NCBI GenBank assembly: GCA_003223245.1
Contig: QHYI01000138.1
Location: 1-64,000 of the forward strand
Length of the DNA: 64,000 nt
Origin: Acidobacteriota bacterium
GTDB lineage: Bacteria; Acidobacteriota; Terriglobia; Acidiferrales; UBA7541
Reading direction: 5' to 3'
Numbering within the stretch: position 1 is the stretch's first letter; each line of letters starts with the position of its first letter. Under the pieces are notes generated by a model. The model had not been told where the DNA came from. It saw only the letters and a list, made by a program, of their open reading frames with translations, and searched no databases. Shown here in pieces: positions 61,001 to 64,000 of the stretch. The position numbers and the translations under genes were made by a program.

Positions 61001-61336
61001 GCCGCCGAACTGGAGGGGGCGGCGCAAAGCAGCTTCTACGGATTACCGCCCAGCGGAAAGCAAGCGGAGAACTTCTCTACGCTCAACCAGCATTTTCTGG
61101 GGATGCTCTCGGTCGCCGACAGCGCCGATGCGGCACCAACAACGCAGGCCACTGCAGTATTTGGCGAACTGAGGACCGCGCTGGGGTCATTGCTGTCTCG
61201 TTGGAAAGAGGCGAAAGAGCTGGACATTCCTGCTCTGAACAAAGAGCTTAAGAAAGCCAGGTTATCGGAAGTGGACGCGACGAAACCGCCTGCTGACAAC
61301 CCTTTGGCGGATTCTGAGGGTGGCGACCAACCGTAA
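58043..61336 (+). CDS. Large exported BNR/VPS10-type beta-propeller protein (paralogue 2)
   Basis: A 1097-residue paralogue of the 45.3-48.5 kb protein: signal segment (GFCLCCLLTIPGIAG), then the hallmark CLGPFRGGRTVAISGV, Asp-boxes VWKTTDFGNTWHAIFD, VYNSTDAGATWTHLGL, VFRSTDGGQTFQKVLY, IFKSTDGGTNWSPLTK, VYVSNDAGETWKLIN, TWKSTDGGKTFVGFK, and the segment YNQPTAQLYHVTTDNRFPYW shared by all three. The C-terminal part has the beta domain MHRFVWDMHYAPP and GNYTVKLTMDGKTY, and a helical tail. It is probably a periplasmic or surface scaffold; no enzyme motif is visible. ATG 58043 has GGGGAGG 7 bases upstream. Confidence 0.84.
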   Translation: MRCLGKSYAPRNWCYGGIAYGFCLCCLLTIPGIAGHSKEQASASSDRESAPLEQKFFGEMRWRCLGPFRGGRTVAISGVPHQLNVFYMAAVNGGVWKTTDFGNTWHAIFDDQPTGSVGALAVAPSDPNVIYVGSGEGLQRPDLATGDGVYNSTDAGATWTHLGLRDAQQIAAMIVDPKDANRVFVAALGHPYGPNAERGVFRSTDGGQTFQKVLYQDENTGAADLAFDPSNPQTVYATLWAARVAPWEIRSGASFITAGSGIFKSTDGGTNWSPLTKGLPSAEEGLSRIGIAVAPSEPSRIYASVEANRNGGVYVSNDAGETWKLINADHRIGGRGPGAMGIAVAPDNPDVVYVANTTTWKSTDGGKTFVGFKGAPGGDDYQRIWISQENSQIMALSSDQGAVISVNGGETWSGWYNQPTAQLYHVTTDNRFPYWVYGAQQESGSVATLSRSDFGQITFRDWRLPGIFEYGDIAVDPLDPNILYGAWLTRTKQDISEYAQVTPEPIRRGEYRYVRTLPVVFSPLEPHTLYFAANVLFKTTDAGNRWQIISPDLTREAYEIPANLGVFATSDPEKGKHRGVIYAVAPSFKEANTIWAGTDDGLIHLTRDGGKSWQNVTPPQLKPWSKVSIIEVSHFDAGTAYAAINSFRLDDLRAHIYRTRDFGKTWEEITRGIPDGGASNVVREDPERKGLLFAGTEGSVYISFNDGDDWQPLQLNLPHTSMRDLAIHRDDLIVATHGRSFWILDDITPLRQLTPDIAKESAHLYAPETAIRFRWNRNPDTPLPPEFPAGKNPPDGAIIDYYLESASRNPLTLEILDEQKRLVRRYSSTEKPEPLEKIARENPIPLYWVRPTQILSAETGMHRFVWDMHYAPPESMQHEFPISAIYRDTPKYPLGAWALPGNYTVKLTMDGKTYTQPLVIKMDPRITISLADLRKQFEMESGSSDGMNQSYEALKQVRSVRAQLKELAARAGKGRLADAITGLDKKAAELEGAAQSSFYGLPPSGKQAENFSTLNQHFLGMLSVADSADAAPTTQATAVFGELRTALGSLLSRWKEAKELDIPALNKELKKARLSEVDATKPPADNPLADSEGGDQP

Positions 61337-61349
61337 ACAACGGCGTTGA

Positions 61350-61584
61350 GACGAACCGGGAGAGACAAAAGCCGCATCTCCGACTCTGGGAAGCGGCGCA
61401 GGATTCGGACGCGATCCCCTTGAATGGGCAAGTGGCTCACGAAATCCGATTCACATTGCTCGGATACGGCGGTCCCGCGGACCGGTTCCTCGTGGCCACG
61501 GCAAAAGTATATGATTTGACGCTCGTGACCGCGGACGAGCGGCTCATGAGGGTTCCCGGGCATCGAGTGTTGGCCAATCGTTAA
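61350..61584 (+). pseudogene. 5'-truncated VapC-type PIN-domain toxin remnant
   Basis: In the gap between the two BNR genes one frame reads HLRLWEAAQDSDAIPLNGQV, then GGPADRFLVATAKVYDLTLV, TADERLMRVPGHRVLANR and stops at 61584. The PADRF.VATA...DLTLVTADERL block is the C-terminal half of a PIN/VapC ribonuclease, with the acidic residues in ADRF and TADE kept. No start codon exists in frame before the late ATG, and the N-terminal Asp strand and antitoxin are missing, so it is a relic. The stop lies 24 bases before the next BNR start, whose ribosome site follows it. Confidence 0.72.
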
Positions 61585-61608
61585 ATAATCTGAGACAGGG
61601 AGGGATTC

Positions 61609-64000
61609 ATGTTGCAGGCGATCGGTTGGACCAGTGCGGCCATGCTTGTTGCGCAGGCATGGTTCGCCATGTTTGGGGCAGTCGGGCATGCGATTGCTCA
61701 GGATGTCCCTCCGTCGCTGTATTCCGAAATGAAGTGGCGAATGATTGGGCCATTTCGCGGGGGGAAAGTGAACGGAGTCGCCGGCGTCCCAGGAAACCCA
61801 GCCATTTATTACATGGGAACAGATGGTGGAGGCGTATGGAAGACTACCGATGGCGGCGTCACGTGGAAACCGATTTTTGACCGAGAGTCCGTGGCATCGA
61901 TGGGTGCCATTGCGATGGCGCCAACGAATCCCAACATTATTTATTTGGGGACGGGAGTGAACACGATTTACGGCGACGTTTCATACGGAAACGGTGTTTA
62001 CAAGTCGACGAACGGCGGGGAAACGTGGCAACACTTGGGCTTGGAAGACACGCGGCATATCGCCCGTATCCTGGTTGATCCCCGGAACCCGGACATTGTG
62101 CTAGTGGCGGCGATCGGCGATGGCTATGGGCCAAATGAGGAGCGCGGCGTTTTTCGATCCACGGATGGCGGGAAGAATTGGAACAAAGTCTTGTTCAAAG
62201 ACAACACCACCGGCGCCGTCGATCTCTGCTACGAGCCAGGCAATTCGCGAGTTGTTTATGCGACGCTTTGGCATGTGATTTGGAAGCCGGATGTGAAAGA
62301 TCAACCACTTGAGCCTGGAAGCGGGCTGTACAAGTGCGCCGGGAACGCGCGGGCCGCGCGTTTACTTGATTATCGAAGCGAAACAGAAGAAGGGCGGTCT
62401 GTTTCGTTCGGATGACGGTGGAGCATCGTGGCGCAAAATTACCAACGATCCGCGCATCGAAACGTCCTGGTACATGGGCGAAATTTTTGTGGACCCGAAA
62501 AATCCCGACCTCGTCTATGTGCCGTTGCAGAATTTCTACCGGTCCACGGATGGAGGAAAGAGTTTCACGGCCATCAAGGGTGCGCCGGGAGGCGATGATT
62601 ACCACACCATGTGGATCGATCCGATGAATCCTCAACGGATGATTTTGGGAACGGATCAAGGCGCAACCCTTAGCGTGAACGGGGGCGAGACGTGGAGCCC
62701 CTGGTACAACCAGCCAACGGGGGAATTCTACAGAGTTGCAACCGATCATCGGTTTCCGTATTGGGTGTATGGACCGCAGCAGGATAGCGGCACTGCGGCA
62801 ATTGCGAGCCGCGGAAACAACGGACAAATTACGGTGCGGGACTGGTTTCCGGTAGGCCCGGGAGAAAGCGGTTACACCGTTCCTGATCCTTTGGACCCAG
62901 ACGTGGTTTACAACGCAGGACCCGCCGGCAGCGTGGTTCGGCTTTCCAAAACCACGGGGCAAGTGCGGGATATTTCGCCCGCGCCTATTCCAGAGGGGAG
63001 CAAGTATCGATTCAACTGGACCATCCCCATGGTCTTCTCGCCGCAGGATCCGCACCTGCTTTATTTGGGCACGCAGTTCTTAATGAAGACCAGCAATGCG
63101 GGCACGAGTTGGGACGAAGTCAGTCCTGATCTTACGCGGATTCGCGCCGAGGAGAAGGACACGAAGAAACGGCGCGGGACGATTTTGACGATCGCCCCTT
63201 CCGCCGTGAAGGAAGGTGTGATTTGGGTCGGAACGGACGACGGGAACATCCAGATTACAAAAGACGCTGGGAAAACATGGAAAAACGTAACGCCTGCAGC
63301 GGTCACGGAATGGAGCACGGTAAGTATCGTCGAAGCGTCGCACTTCGATGCCGGCACGGCGTATGCAGCCGTGAATCGCAATAGCCTGGATGACTTGAAG
63401 CCGCACATTTTTCGAATTCGCGATTATGGAGAAAACTGGCAGGAAATTGTTAGCGGGATTGCAGGGAAGGATTTTGCGCGAGCGGTGCGGGAAGATCCGG
63501 TCCGCAGGGGCTTGCTGTATGCAGGAACGGAAACAGGCGCTTACGTTTCTTTTGATGATGGCGACCACTGGCAGTCGTTGCGGCTGAACATGCCGGTGGC
63601 GTCGATTGACGACCTGGCGATTGAACAAGATGACTTGGTGGCGGCGACCTATGGACGCTCATTCTGGATTTTGGATGACGTGACGCCGTTGCGGCAGGTG
63701 AATGCACGCATGGCGTCAGACGGAGAGCACTTGTTTAGGCCGAGAACCGCGATTCGGGTGAGGCGGGATGAGAATCAAGACACGCCGCTGCCGTCGGAAG
63801 TTCCGACAGGAAAGAACCCTCCCGATGGAGCGATCATCGATTATTACCTGCCGCCAAGTTTTTCAGGGGAAGTGCAAGCGGACATTCGCGATGAAGCCGG
63901 CAATCTGGTCCACAGCTATTCAAGCGCGCCGCTTCCAAAGGAAGAAGACGAACTTCCCTTTGTGGCGGAATATTGGATCGCCCATCCTCAGCCACTTTCG
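61609..64000 (+). pseudogene. Large BNR/VPS10-type beta-propeller gene (paralogue 3), frameshifted and cut by window edge
   Basis: It starts at ATG 61609 (AGGGAGGG upstream) with a signal segment (AAMLVAQAWFAMFGAVGHAIA), MIGPFRGGKVNGVAGV, VWKTTDGGVTWKPIFD, VYKSTNGGETWQHLGL, VFRSTDGGKNWNKVLF to EPGSGLYK at about 62333. Then the frame is lost and stops at 62415. One frame over, from about 62342, the protein goes on: GTRGPRVYLIIEAKQKKGG, LFRSDDGGASWRKITND, FYRSTDGGKSFTAIKG, YNQPTGEFYRVATDHRFPYW, to the window end. By comparison with paralogues, one Asp-box (about 25-30 residues) after GLYK is missing, so a small deletion both removed it and shifted the frame. Confidence 0.78.

Overview
The window looks like a chromosomal piece of an Acidobacteriota bacterium, probably the Terriglobia/Koribacter-like side of the phylum. 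The basis is a roughly 60% GC genome, an orphan MacB/FtsX-type permease of the acidobacterial duplicated orphan permease (ADOP) type, three very large BNR/VPS10-type exported propellers, many secreted S9, M28 and P1 peptidases, and the gene order amidase - GerMN protein - rph - rdgB - nth. No rRNA, tRNA, CRISPR array or complete insertion sequence was seen.

Layout. 0-1 kb is a graveyard: the tail of a transposase cut by the window edge and a twice-frameshifted remnant of an AbiJ/HEPN-like defence protein. 1.4-6.6 kb holds small membrane, outer-membrane-barrel, TPR, sialidase-like and DUF4126 genes, plus a decayed SAM methyltransferase. 6.6-15 kb is a peptide and amino-acid scavenging region (S9 peptidase, APC permease, class III aminotransferase, M28B peptidase, P1 peptidase). 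15-19.7 kb has a GcvT-like folate enzyme divergent from two tandem FAD oxidoreductases, followed by a vapC remnant. 20-25.8 kb (minus strand) has an M28 peptidase, an alpha/beta hydrolase, an orphan NMT1-type binding protein and a Tat-exported LVIVD protein.

26.1-39.5 kb is the most interesting part, an apparent catabolic region on the plus strand: aldehyde dehydrogenase, FadR-type regulator, beta-hydroxyacid dehydrogenase, 2-oxoacid dehydrogenase E1 alpha and beta, an M24-fold hydrolase with an altered metal site, E2, a Tat-exported FAD oxidoreductase, a five-heme cytochrome c, and a two-subunit molybdenum hydroxylase with a Tat signal and no FAD subunit. Matching FadR-type operators sit at the -10 regions in front of the aldehyde dehydrogenase and the regulator, so the two are probably co-regulated. 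No E3 lipoamide dehydrogenase is present here.

39.5-45.3 kb (minus strand) carries a P1B metal ATPase and housekeeping genes. 45.3-64 kb returns to exported proteins: a BNR propeller, an APC permease, the ADOP permease, an S9 peptidase, a gutted aspartoacylase-like gene, small membrane proteins and two tandem BNR propellers separated by a second vapC remnant. The last BNR gene is frameshifted and runs off the window.

A recurring theme is gene damage by short deletions or frameshifts (AbiJ-like, methyltransferase, two vapC, AstE-like, a membrane gene, the last BNR gene, possibly the FadR regulator). This may be real decay or, if the contig comes from a metagenome, assembly error; the sequence alone cannot separate these.
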